Below are positions 1-11,636 of a stretch of 64,000 bases of DNA, in pieces; within the stretch, counting starts at the first letter, position 1; each line of letters begins with the position of its first letter. The notes beneath the pieces were generated by a model that saw only the letters and a program-made list of their open reading frames with translations, did no database searches and was not told where the DNA came from. A program made the position numbers and the translations under genes. The stretch comes from Oscheius dolichura (lineage: Eukaryota; Nematoda; Chromadorea; Rhabditida; Rhabditidae): positions 1,116,001 to 1,180,000 of the forward strand of contig OW051496.1 of assembly GCA_932521035.1 (NCBI GenBank), given 5' to 3'.

Positions 1-2484
1 TTTTGGTCATTTTTCTTGGAGAAATGAGACGCGGAGAACATCAGTTTATGTAAATTGCTAGGGGGACAGCCCCGAGAGAATGCGCGCGCAGGGAGATAAA
101 GAAGCAGCAAATTGCTGATTCAATTTAGCACCTCTTCCCTGGGCGGGGGAAGAGAAGTGAAGTAAAGGAACGGAGGGAGAAATACCGGATGGTTGGGACA
201 GTGAAATAAAAGAAAATTGGTTCTTTATATGGGAATCTTGGAACATTTTTGGAATGAAGTCATGCCTACCTCCACAAACAACCTGCTGAATGTAAGCGCC
301 AAGAGTTCGGCTTTTTATCATGTGGGCAACACATGGAGATTCTTTCTGGATATGAGCGGAATCGTGAAACAGCACAGCAGAAAACTAACTATGAGCAAGT
401 ATGGGAGGCTCTCATTGTAATATAGAGATCGCGAAACAATTCCCCTCAAAATTAGTGAAAAAGTAGAATACGCCTTTGTTTTGTTAGCACGATCAAAGAA
501 ACAAGAGGGACTGGGTATTTATGAAAAGTGTAAAACAGAGAAGAAATTTTAATGGAAGAGAATTTGACGAGAAGTGACCGGGAGAGCGGGGGAACATAGG
601 CCAGTAGTGATGTTGTCGAAACTAATAAGACGGAACATCTACTGTTTATGGAGATCTTGAAACAACTTGTAATCAAGATTATTGCAATTTTACTAGTCAA
701 CGTAGATTTTTGAACAATCAAAAATACAGAGCCTCCTGACCATTTATAACAACTGTGAGCAATTGACGTCTTCTATTTTATCAATTTTGTACAAAAATTG
801 GAAAAATTCTACCAGGATTGACCATGAAACAACCAAAAGACCGAATTCTAGCGTCCATGAGAGGCTCATATATTTATATCGAAGTTTTGAGCAATATTAG
901 AGAGAATGCCATCAAACGATCCAAAAGAGTCGGGTATTTATGAAAAGCGTAGAACATACGGAGTTTTTGACGGTAAGCAGGAAACAGCATCTTTCAACTA
1001 ATAAGTTAGAGAGTGTTATCTCTTTATGGTGATCTTGAAACAGTCTTCACTCAATATTATAGGGCCTCTCAATCTCGCACTGAACAATATATGAAGTGTC
1101 CCGGACATTTATGAAAAGTGCACAACATAAACAACAAATTCACTTGGAAGTAAAGACTGGGTTCGAAAAACCGAAGAAACAGGAAAAACATAAGGAAATA
1201 CCCCGGGAATCTAGAAACCTTTTCTTGGAGAAAGTTGTGAAAAGGGAAATATCATCACACCTAAAATAGAAATGCCCAGTGGGTGTGACTTTTATGGAAT
1301 TCGCATAACTTATAGAATATTTTAAAGGAACCGTCAGGGACCTTGACGGGTTACTGTAGCTGCTGAAAATGGGAAATTTGGGGATAGGTGTAATCGACCA
1401 CGCCCAAAATTATGGTCAAAAAAGATTTTCACGAAACCTCAACTGAAAAGCTGTGCGCGTCAAAGTTACCTTCCGGAACCTGGCACTACCCCGATGTAAA
1501 GTCAAACCACGCGCGATAAAACTTCCGACTTTTATGAGATCCGTAAATCTTCCTAAAAAATAGAATTTGCAGCGCAATTCGCTTGATAAACGTATTTTGA
1601 AACAAACGAAAACATTTGTAACAGACAGAAAATGCAAGTAATCCAGCCTTGGACCACGAGATTCTTGTTTTTATGACGATCTTGATGCAATTTTAGTCAA
1701 AACGACGTAAGCGACTCCAATTTAGCAAATGATCCCGTGGGTTCGTGAAATTTATGAAAAAGACATACCGTAACTCCTGTATTAGAAGCTCGCCCTCCGT
1801 AAGCGCGCTCTGTTAAAATGCTCCGTCTAACTCATTTTGAAGGTCATCTACTATATTACGGTATAACACAGGGTGAAGAAAGTAGCATAACAAAGGCTGA
1901 AACACAAAACAAGGACCAAAATAGTCTATTCTTTACTTGATTGATGTAAAAGTATTATCAGAAACACGAATCTTTTTTGAATTTTATGTGCATTTTGAAA
2001 CAAATGCATAGTATTCAAAGATATTACACAAAGTAAAAATTTAAAAAAAAAACATAGTACACAAAGAAGACGTATTATTTCCTATTTCATAGCGAAACAT
2101 GCGTTCTTTTTCAGGATAAAACGGCTATTGACCAGGACACTGAATTGCCAAAACAAGCAGTTGTAATCATTTATCGACCCTGTAAAATCCAGGAAAAATA
2201 AAATATTTCACCAGGGAAATAAAAGAACGAATGACGAGGGGATTTGTTAGATGCGCGATCTTCACTTGTTTGAAAATCGACAAGAAAATAAAATATTCGG
2301 CCTAACATCACTCATCTGGCTCTCCTTTTCCCGGGAAGGCGCCTTACTTTTTCCGCTCAAATTTTGGATAGTTACCACCATCTGGAACTAAAAATTTGGA
2401 AAACACCAGGGATGGACTAATAAAGAAGAAGAAAAGCGCGCCTTTTATAAAATCCGTAAAACTTTCAAAAAAATGGAATTTCAG
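1..2484. other. Probable nAChR intron or upstream region with degenerate repeats
   Basis: No exon was recognised. Two short motifs recur at irregular 80-240 bp spacing: TTTATGGAGATCTTGAAACA (about 223, 645, 1019, 1665) and TATTTATGAAAAGTGTAAAAC (about 511, 930, 1097, 1745). Confidence 0.6.
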
Positions 2485-5400
2485 TGCAATTCGCGAGTAT
2501 CACGCTTCCCTTGTCTCTACCGACATAATGGCCTCTTCTGACGGAAATGTCACTTGGCTTTTCTCCGCCCTATTCAAGAGTTCCTGCCCTATCCGAGTAC
2601 GGTATTATCCCTTCGACGATCAGGTAAATTTCTCCGTTTTTTGGGGATAAACGTCCTCAATTCCAGCAATGTGACCTGAAATTCGCCTCCTGGTCCCACG
2701 ACGTCTATGAACTGGACCTGGGATTGAATACGGATAAAGGAGACCTCTCGAGCTATATGAATAACTCCGAATTCGACCTGATGGACATGATAGCCATCCG
2801 GGAGGTCGTCACCTTCCCCTCGACGAGACAAGCCGACTGGCCGATGATTGTAATCCGGATTAATATGCGGAGGAGGCCGTTGTTCTATATTTTTAATCAT
2901 GTGAGTTTCCTAGGGATACAAGCACCAATCTTGGAAAGGACTTCAAATTATAGGGAAGGTGAAACAAATTTTAGTCATGTTATTTTTACCATCTCCAAGC
3001 GAAGTATCCCAGCAACGGAGACGATCAGCCAGGCTGTTCTTTTAGGTTTCGAGCAAAACATAATATATTCAAATGCCTCTCGTATTCTAATTGGTCGTCC
3101 TTTTAGTCGTACCTCGAGCCCAAAAAACTTCCAAAACTGAAGTGGCCGACTATCCTGTGAGGAAATAGAATACCAGGTCAAAGATGTACAAAAATTGTCG
3201 GAACAAGATGAAAAGTCCTAATCTCAACCATGGCAACATTTTTATTTGTAATCATCTTGAAACAAATGGAGATAAGATTCAACGTGGGATACAAAGGACC
3301 ACACTTCGATATTTTTCATGGCTAATAACCCTAAAATGATGTCTTCTTTGTAGTGCTTGCTTTGAAATTCCTTCCAATGTCAGACAGAAAGTAAGAAGAG
3401 CATCCTGTCCGGTATTTTATGCTTCGGGCAAAACATAAAAAGTTTAATGTTTTTTTGTTATTTCAATGCTCGAAGGAAAGTGCAGTCTTTTTGAGCGAAT
3501 CTCTTTTGAGGCCAGGGGTATATTGAAATTCCAATAATTTTATTGACTTTGAAGGATGAACCACGATAAAAACCAGTACCTTTTCTGGAAATGTTCCCGA
3601 TTAATAGTAAACATGAAGCATAAGCGCGTGGAAATCAGTAAGATCGGCAGGAAAAGTAGTGAAAATGATCAAATTGAAGACGGTTCTGAATGGTTTTGGG
3701 AGCTCAAAATAACCGTCGTAATGAGATCTTTGCCCAAAAATTTTTACCCCGGCAGGGATCGAACTCGGGTCAATGGATTAATTGCCCCCACAGTTTCAAT
3801 AGAAAATATGACCCTTGAAAAGCTTCAATAAAATGCAAATATCTCGGTATTGCATGGTCCAATTTCTTCACTCTAAAAAGCCGAGTGTAAGTTACAAAAA
3901 GATCTTTTGAATGACCCCGAAATCGACGAGCTGCGATGAAATCTTATTTTCACTTTGCGATCCCTACATTTGTGTTATTGACATCAGTATATTACTTTCG
4001 CCATTCTTTTAGGTTTCGGGTACAACCTAGAATAATTTCGCTATTCATCAGGCTCCTACTTGTTCTCCTAATTTCTCTTTACCTCGTAGTAGGAAAACTT
4101 GAATCATTTGCGTATCCGGCGAAATTAGCGATGTTCCTCTTCTCAAGGTTCTTTTAAGTTCCGAGAAAAGCATAAAAAGTTCCCAATTCGTATCCATTGG
4201 TCCCAAGGTAGCAGAAACCGTTTTCCATTTTGAATACGCCAGTATTGTCATTTTTACGTTGAACCTCGCTTTATTATTTTTTTATCCTGTCACCTTTTTA
4301 GCTTTCGGCAAAAACATAAAAGCTCAAATTTTATTTGTTTATAATAATTTCACACTGTCTTTTGTAAAAAATAAAATACATTGCCAGGATTGCATACAGT
4401 GTTACTTCCAATCTTCTCTACTTTTTATAATTCATCCAAAACATAAAACTTCTTCGCGCTTTCAAATCTGATTATTCCAGTGGGTGTTCATCTCAATTGA
4501 AGAGTTTTCATTTTCACAAACTACCGGCTTTCAAGTATCCTTCTTCAAGTCGACTGATGATATTTTTCTTTTCTGGGTTCCGATATTGTGCCGGATGCTT
4601 TACTCTGAAAATCACCTTCTACTCATAAAAATATAAATTTCCTATGAGAAACATTTTCGTTTCAAGTCGCCTACTTGAAGTCGAGTTTCCTATCACAATT
4701 GCTATTTTCTGAATTTATATTTCCAGATAATTCCCTGTGTTCTAATCTCTTCGATGGCTGTTCTCGGCTTCCTGATGCCCCCAGAGACCGGGGAGAAGAT
4801 CAACATGATCATCACTACTCTCCTCTCCATGGGAGTCTACCTCCAATCCATCAACGAGTCCATTCCCCCGACTTCCGAAGCTGTTCCCCTCATCGGTAGG
4901 GCTTCTTTCCCATCTAATCCCTCTTATTCAGGAATGTACTACGTCGCCTCGCTGTTCATGGTCTGTCTGGCTACTTGTGTCAATGTGATCACCCTCAATA
5001 TGCACAGGAACGGGGCTGCTAATCAGGGACGGCATGTCCCCCTCTGGATGGAGAAGTACATTCTGGGATATTTGGCAACGTTGATGAGGATACAGATCAG
5101 GGAACCGGATAGCATCGCCTTGTTGAAGACGCACCAGGTCAGACTTTTTGGAATATGGAGGGAAAATAGGAGTTTTTAAATGTTCTCTATAATCTTTTTA
5201 TTCGCCTTGGTTGTCCTAAATTCTATTATTTGCGCGGTTGTGATCTTCAAAATATATTGAACTTGTTTATAGTAGACTTCCCCCATTTTGGGAAAGTAAA
5301 AACAGTATTTTTAATGTTTTCCCGTGGCTTTTAATTCGCCCTGCTGGGTTTTCTATGATTTCCCCTGCTGTCAGAATCCATGAAATATAGTCAATTTCCA

Positions 5401-8400
5401 ACGGATATTCTTCGGGAAAACCTCTCCGCTACGGTACCTGAGCTTTCGGACATGGTCCCGCAGCGGAGACGCGCCGCCAAATTTGAATCCGTGGAATTGC
5501 ATCCGTTGCAAATGGACTGTAAGATCATTTTTACTCCCCTTTTCCCCCGTATCGCACAGAAAACCCGGAATTTTTAATGTTCTATCCGGTTGTTATATTT
5601 TACCCTCCAACTTATCAATACAAACACGCGAATTGATTAGCTTCCTTTTTATGTCCTGTTTACCCATTTTGGTGAGAAAAATCGTGGTTTTTGAATGTTT
5701 TATCCCGCACTTTTTATGCATATCGGCGGTTTTCCTTCAGTTAGATTGACCGAAAGCGTTTTTCCTCCTTCTCACTGGCTTGTTTTATACTTTTTTACCC
5801 TTTTTAGGGGGGAAAAATGGAATTTCAAATGTTCTTTCTAACCTTTTTTTTCTAGATTTTCACAAATCTAGATTCTAACGCCTCACAAGTCCGTTCCCCC
5901 TCGTTTTCCTCTCTTTGGATGAAATGTTTTGTTTTAAAATGTATTGCCCGACCCTTTTTATTCTCCTACAAGAGTTTTCAACACTTGGTACCAGGATAAG
6001 GTTTTTCAAAGTTTACTTTTTACTCTTTTTACCCATTTTGAAGAGAAAAAAAAAATAAGATTTTTGATAGTATCATCCGGCGCTTTTATTCTACCCGAGC
6101 AATTCTTTATCACTAAGACGGCAATCTTAGAATGCATTGCTTTTTCTATTGGTTTTCGTATTTTTCGGGGAAAAATTGGATTTTCTCTTTCGCTCTTGCT
6201 CTTTCCGGGGTTTTAATTCTTCCAATCGGTTGAAATTGCAGTAATGCGGAGATAATTTATCTTGTTCAGTTTTATCCTTTCCTTATATTTTTTCCTAGAG
6301 ATTGGAATATCGATTACAATCGTTTTCTAGGAACATCGGCATCAATTTTCGATTTCTTACGGCACGCTATTTTTGAAATGTTTCGACACACCTTCTTATT
6401 TTTTCCCAGTTCGTTCCTATTCGTTTATAAGGTGTAATTTTCAGAGTAAAACTTCTACAATCCGCCGCAGTTCCATTCTCCGCGACCTGAAGAAGATAAA
6501 AAACATGGAAAATCTACAGCGAAGCGGCGATCGCGAGAGGAAAGACATCTGCGACTGCATCATCACTCCGCCGGTGGGTTTCCATCATTTATCCCAGAGC
6601 GAGGAATGAAAATATGTCCTTTTCCAATAGAACTGAACTATTTTCAGTTCTAAACCCTATCTACCACTTCCAATATGTCACTCCCCCTTCTTTGTGCTCT
6701 CTTATCTTTCGTCTAAAACATAAAAGTAATGAACAAAAACTTCAAATTACTGTAATTTCGCATTGGTCTTCTTCAAATTTACCATACCGTTACATACGGC
6801 AGTATATTATCATTCCCGGCTTCAATAAGAGCACAACAACAGTTCATCGAGTTTCCTAGACTTTTTTAAGTTTCGGGAAAAACATTTTAAAAAAGCACAC
6901 AAGTTATTTGCTATTCAATAGGCCCACCCGCACCAAAAAACCCATTGAGATTTCTTTTTTTATGTTTTCCTGCCCGCATTTATTGAATTCCCGGTAAAAT
7001 AAAACGCTTGTTGACAGGTATAGCTTATGAAAGCCAATAAACCCCCTAATTTCATGCCGATTCATCGGATTCCCTTGTTGAGACTCCTAATTGACAGTGG
7101 AAATATAGGCTACAGTAGCCAGCTGGCGGGAAATAACCCCCAGAAAAATAATGTTTTACCTGCGAATTTTATAGTCTTACAAAATCTATGCTCCAATAAA
7201 TTATCCAAAAATAATAGCACATTTTTCTTTATGTTTTCCGGGGCTCTTTTATTTGCCTGACAACGAAGGGAACATTGAGCAGGACCTTGCTATGTAATTG
7301 TTTTCTCCAAGTTTTACCATTCCTATTTATACAATTTTCTGGACTAGGTTGACCCAGTTATGCTCGCGGGCAATAGCCTAGGCTCGCGTTCCAGTCTCAC
7401 CCCGCGCCTAAGGCGGCCGGCGGCCGCCGACATCTACTTAGGAAGTGCTCATGTGTACTGTAAAACGGTCTCTATCAAAAGTTATGAGGTCATTGACAGG
7501 ACTTATCCATCACCCTACTATAATAACAATTCTTATCGTCGACTTGAAATTCCGTTACAAATAAATTTCACGGTACAAACCACACAAAAATTATTGCGAC
7601 AACGCTTCTGCTACGGTTGCGTAGCTTTAGATAAGGATCAAAAAACACAAAACACCACATTTTCAACAATTTTTGAAATGAATCCTCTTGAATAGGAATA
7701 CTTTAAAGAGAGGGAAAGATTTATTTGTAGGGGATTACTCTGTAATTAAAAAGGGTATCAGCCAAATGGCGGGGAATAACAGTTGAAGACATATCACAGC
7801 ACCGATTGGGAAGCTGGGGACCCTCTCTCCAGTTTTTTCCATTAAATATTTCAGTTTCATCGAGATCTTCGTCTGTGTCATTCGATCCTCCAATTACAAA
7901 AATCTCATTGTCAAGGACAGTTGCAGAAAATCTATTTCGAGGTTGTTTCATTGGCGGCAGTTGTTTCCATGTTCCTTTTCCTTCTAGATTACTCACTTCC
8001 AGTACAGTATTGACTGCTGTATTTCCATCAAAACCTCCCATTAAAATGAGATTATATCCATAAGAAATGAGAGAATGATAAGAAAGAGGTGTTGGCATAT
8101 CAGTCAGCTCCGTCCAGACACCACTCTCCGGGTCGAAACATTCCACACTTTTCAAACGATTCGAATCACCATATCCACCACAGACAATGAATTTGCCATT
8201 ATGAACTGCTGCAGATGCATATCTTCTTGAGTATTTCATGTCCCTAAAATATTGATTAGCCCTGATTGAGCCTTGTATCAGATGTTGTATCATCTCGTTT
8301 GAGAGACGAAGGGGCCGTTGGAAACCGAGCAGAAGAGAAAAATCGGGGGAAAGTATTCAACTCACGGCATTTTAATCCATTTGTTCTCCTTCGGATCATA

Positions 8401-11400
8401 TCGTTCCACACTTTTCAAGTAGCTGCTTCCATTCCATCCTCCAAACACCCAGATGGATCCATTCCATTCCACACTGCTATTATTAATACACTGTCGCCCC
8501 TCATTCATATCCTCCAATCGTATCCCTTCCAATGTTTTGTTATCCAATTTGTATAATTCTTTCTCCATGAATACACCACCGAATATATAGATTTCTCCAT
8601 CCAGATATACTGCACCTCCGCCACGAAGTTTTTTCGGTAATTTCAATGTCAATTTGATCCATCTGTCTTCTTTCAAAATGACCATTTCATCACTCCAATT
8701 ACCACCTATTCCTCCAAGGACTAAAATCTAAAAGAATGTTAATTATTCTCTTCTACAATACCCCACCGTTCCCTTATCCACTTGTCTTGGGATCAATTGT
8801 CTTTTTTCTTCCAAAAGAACGAGTCTCTGTATTATTGTAAGATGATCTTCACTTTGTTTCCCTTCGATCCTCCCAACTAAACATTAGAAACACTGAAAAG
8901 TATTAGATCTGGCTGACTTTTGTGAGAAATCTCTGCGATGCCCTCTTGTAAAGCCGTAATAGCATCGGAAACTGAAATTTCTCTCGAGTTCTAAAAGGTT
9001 TCAATGATTTCTCACCCCCTTGTTGCTTGTCGGATACTTCTTTCAATCTCCCTGAAAAGTCATTTCGAATCGAACTCAAGCCATCTTCCGTTTCCCGTCG
9101 AAGTCGTTTCATCTCCTCATTTTCTATAACTGACGCATCTATTTCATATTACAGCTCATTATAACCCCCCAACATACCGTTTCTACCCGAGTTCAGCTCC
9201 ATTTTCCTCTTCAATTCTCTATTTTCCGCCTCCATCATGTGGATATTCGCTTCAGAAGGATTTGTTGCCACTAGAGTAGCTGAAATAGTTTATGGAAAGA
9301 TTGAGAAATGGGAAAAGTCGATTTGAACAAGGGAAGAGGCAGGGACAGTCCTTGATAAGGGAGACTTCGATAAGAAACGGAAATTGTTGCAGCTGTCGCG
9401 TTTGCCAGTGTTTGGCTATTATAATTTTTTGCCAGCAATTAGGATCACAATAGTTTTAGCCGGCTACCTTCACAGATTATTGAGAAACAGCTCGGCCCCC
9501 CTACCTCCAGAGCCGACTTCTTCAGCACGGCATTCTCCTGCCCAGCGCCTTCGTCAGACGATGTTGCACCTGCCCCTAGGCATTCTCTTTTCGGATCAAA
9601 ATTTGACAGTCGAAAAAGATCAAACGGTCGAAACTTTCTGCTTCTCTCTCATTTGACCGGTCAATCTGAACAAACGACAGGTCATACAGACGGACATCTG
9701 CCTATTATTAGGGTAGGACTAGGAAGCCGGTCGGTGTGGGGCAACGTCCGTGTGCGGTACTTGCCCGCTTTTGGAGAGGTTCTGAGCGCGTAGTGTGCTT
9801 CCGAGACGTGTAATTAGACTAAATAGACGTAAAACTAAAAAGCAAAAGTGTTTGACCGCGACGGGAGTCGAAACCGCGACCTTTTGAGCGCGCGACCTGC
9901 AGAAGCGCATTGCGCCATTGGGGACCGGCCCAGATAAAAACGACTATAACTCGCGAGATTTAGCATTATACATTCTCATACTTTACAGTCTTACATAACT
10001 TTTCGAGCTCTATCGAATGACCCCACTCCCATAGCTGGAGCTCAAAAAAAAGTATAGCAGAAAAAGTGCTCCCCCGTTCCGTTGATTTTGGTCGGAATTA
10101 CAGAACTTTACAAAAGAAAGGCTTGGCCATTCTGACCGCAGGCTGACGGAAGTATAGGAAAGGGCTTAACTTTGGTAAAGTGCTGTCGATTCGTCACTGT
10201 TACGCCCCAGAGCTTAGCAAAAAATAAACCACCAATACGCCAAGAAGCGTCGTCGAATGACACTACTCCCGTCGCGCTAGCTCAAAAAACGTTGTTGCCA
10301 TTTTCAAAATTTGGAAGCTCGCTTCCTCCTCACTCCCTCACTTTCAAAAAATTCTAAAAGCGCAGTTCGGCGCAGCAAAAATTATCGGTTTGAATGAGCC
10401 TACTCTCAATTTCCTCACTCAAAAAAAAGCGTCGGTTACATAACGCATATTATTATAAGAAAGTGAGACAATTGATGCTCGGCGTCTTTGACAAGGGAAG
10501 GATACTTGCTCGGCATCACTTTTTCAAACTTTTTTGATCTTGTAGAGAATTTTCTGGCGATCAAGACATCTTTCCTTTTTGCTAAAATCGCGTTCTAGAG
10601 GAGGATCAAAATTCAGAAAATTCTCTACAAGATGGCATCAAAAAAGTTTGAAAAAGTGATGCCGAGCAAGTATCCTCCCCTTGTGAGGTGAGGAAGCACA
10701 AAATAGCGCAATTTCAAATCGGCCCATCAGAGACCATGGGTTAGCCAAATCAAACGATATTTTTCAATACTTTGCTAGCCCCATTTATAGAATTCTTTCT
10801 AAATCAATATGTTTGAGGTATGAATAGAGTAGCAAAATACAATAAAAATTTCCCGGGGATTACAGTCTGATCCATCAGTGGAGCAGTTGAGTGAACCAGT
10901 TTTTATGTTTCGGGAAAAACATAAAAGTTCAAAATTTAGCTGTTAGCCAATGGTGTCCATCCCTTGTTCCCTATCTAAAACTAACGAGATATCTCCGTCT
11001 GTGTTTCCCTGTCCCTATTTATCCTGCAAAATGTGCAATATCTATCTGTGAACCTTCTGCAGTACAATAGCAAGATTTTCAGATCCAGGAAATCTCGTAT
11101 TTTAGCCAATCTAAATGATTTTTTCTATGTTTTCCCATTCCCATTTATAGAATTTGTAAAGCGAAACGCTGATAATGCCATAATGTACGATAGACCCTTC
11201 GTTTCAGGTTGATGTACCAGTGGACCAGTTGATCCCGCCCCAGCTACAGAATGGCAGTGCCCGTACCGGCGAGAGTAACTTCCTCTCGACCCACGTCACC
11301 GAGCACCTGATGTCCCGGATCAACTCCTCCAATCCGGCGATGCTCACCGATTTCGAGAATCGTTTCCGCCAAATTTTAAAGCGAATCTATAGGACACTTC

Positions 11401-11636
11401 AGCAACATGAAATACGGGAAGAGGTAACCTCGCCCAGTGGCTAATTTACCTGGGAAAACGGGGTTTAGATTCTGGATGAGCGGGCTAAAATCCAATGGCA
11501 ATGGCAACAGTTGGCGTCGGTGGTGGATCGTCTCCTCCTGGTCATGTTCTCCCTGGCTACCCTCTTCACCATCTCATTTTTCTTGATTCTCCCCGTTTCA
11601 TTCCCAACAGACACTGTTATTATGACCTCGTTGTAA
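2485..11636 (+). CDS. Nicotinic acetylcholine receptor subunit, non-alpha type (5' part outside window)
   Basis: Exons 2485-2623, 2667-2900, 4727-4895, 4932-5137, 6445-6573, 11208-11423 and 11469-11636; all phases agree and the stop is TAA. The product is a subunit of a pentameric ligand-gated cation channel in the plasma membrane. Visible parts: the end of the ligand-binding domain; a Cys-loop with 13 residues between the cysteines and YYPFDDQ inside; M1-M2 with GEK before M2 and leucine at 9', which predicts cation selectivity; M3; a basic cytoplasmic loop; and M4 ending MTSL. Loop C has no YxCC pair, so this is not an alpha subunit. M2 position 2' is Asn, where Ser or Thr is usual. No exon for the signal peptide or the first part of the ligand domain was found in 1-2484, so these probably lie upstream. 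A Kelch gene on the opposite strand is nested in the intron 6574-11207. Confidence 0.9.
2901..4726. other. nAChR intron with recurring hairpin motif
   Basis: A palindromic motif of the type TTATGTTTCGGGAAAAACAT recurs at about 3041, 3413, 4006, 4148, 4294 and 4425, often 140-146 bp apart. A SINE-like fragment lies at 3738. Confidence 0.65.
3738..3792 (-). repeat. tRNA-derived SINE-like copy, partial
   Basis: Read on the minus strand, a B-box GAGTTCGATCC is followed by a T-rich tail. The head is diverged. Confidence 0.5.
5138..6444. other. nAChR intron made of a degenerate tandem array
   Basis: About eight diverged units with a period near 122 bp, each with a GGATTTTTAATGTTCTATCC-like core (about 5170, 5305, 5568, 5686, 5812, 5930, 6057, 6175). 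A family A MITE interrupts it at 5388. Confidence 0.65.
5388..5521. mobile_element. MITE family A, copy 1
   Basis: A short element with inverted ends (TTTCCAACGGATATTC and its complement), TA-flanked, in the nAChR intron. The interior CGGAGACGCGCCGCCAAATT is shared with the copies at 19891 and 55706. Confidence 0.75.
7721..9279 (-). CDS. Coiled-coil plus Kelch-repeat protein, nested in nAChR intron
   Basis: Exons in transcript order: 9279-9178, 9123-9016, 8971-8918, 8876-8767, 8727-8366, 8243-7721; phases agree and the stop is TAA. The N-terminal part is charged and helical with heptad-like patterns (NRELKRKMEL, RLVLLEEKRQ), suggesting a coiled coil. The C-terminal part has Kelch repeats with GG pairs, for example VFGGWNG and LMGGFDG, and would form a beta-propeller used for protein binding. 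The start is unresolved. The exon at 9279 opens with two bases of a split codon, so an upstream exon is expected; an internal ATG at 9238 would give about 405 residues. Upstream DNA holds a dispersed repeat (9595-9720) and I see no BTB domain. AATAAA follows the stop closely. The Kelch half is paralogous to the C-terminal half of the kinase gene at 36950-39176, with the same intron positions and phases. Confidence 0.8.
9595..9720 (+). repeat. Family C repeat with CAGA-type tail, 3' part
   Basis: Contains GGTCGAAACTTTCTGCTTCT, TTTGACCGGTCAATC, and the end ATTATTAGGGTAGG. Shared with 31015, 49440, 51382 and 55252. Confidence 0.7.
9737..10065 (-). repeat. Composite tRNA-SINE element, copy 1
   Basis: A tRNA-like core (A-box TGGCGCAATGCG, B-box-like GTTTCGACTCCCG, 9845-9925) lies inside a larger unit nearly identical to an oppositely oriented copy at 29725-30051. 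The core is followed by GTCAAACACTTTTGCTTTTT. Confidence 0.8.
10489..10682. mobile_element. Foldback element with 60-bp arms
   Basis: The arm AGGATACTTGCTCGGCATCA...CTTGTAGAGAATTTTCTG and its complement are separated by about 70 nt. It lies in the nAChR intron upstream of the nested Kelch gene. Confidence 0.75.

Larger units (their letters stand above)
9280..11207. other. Rest of the long nAChR intron, repeat-rich
   Basis: Holds a family C repeat, a composite SINE, the foldback element at 10489, and a hairpin motif TTATGTTTCGGGAAAAACAT at about 10903. The missing 5'-most exon of the nested Kelch gene may lie here, but I could not identify it. Confidence 0.5.

Noticed and set aside
9845-9925. 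Functional tRNA gene
   Set aside because: A- and B-box-like motifs are present, but the acceptor ends do not pair, and the same sequence is repeated with a SINE tail. The other tRNA-like loci fail for the same reason.
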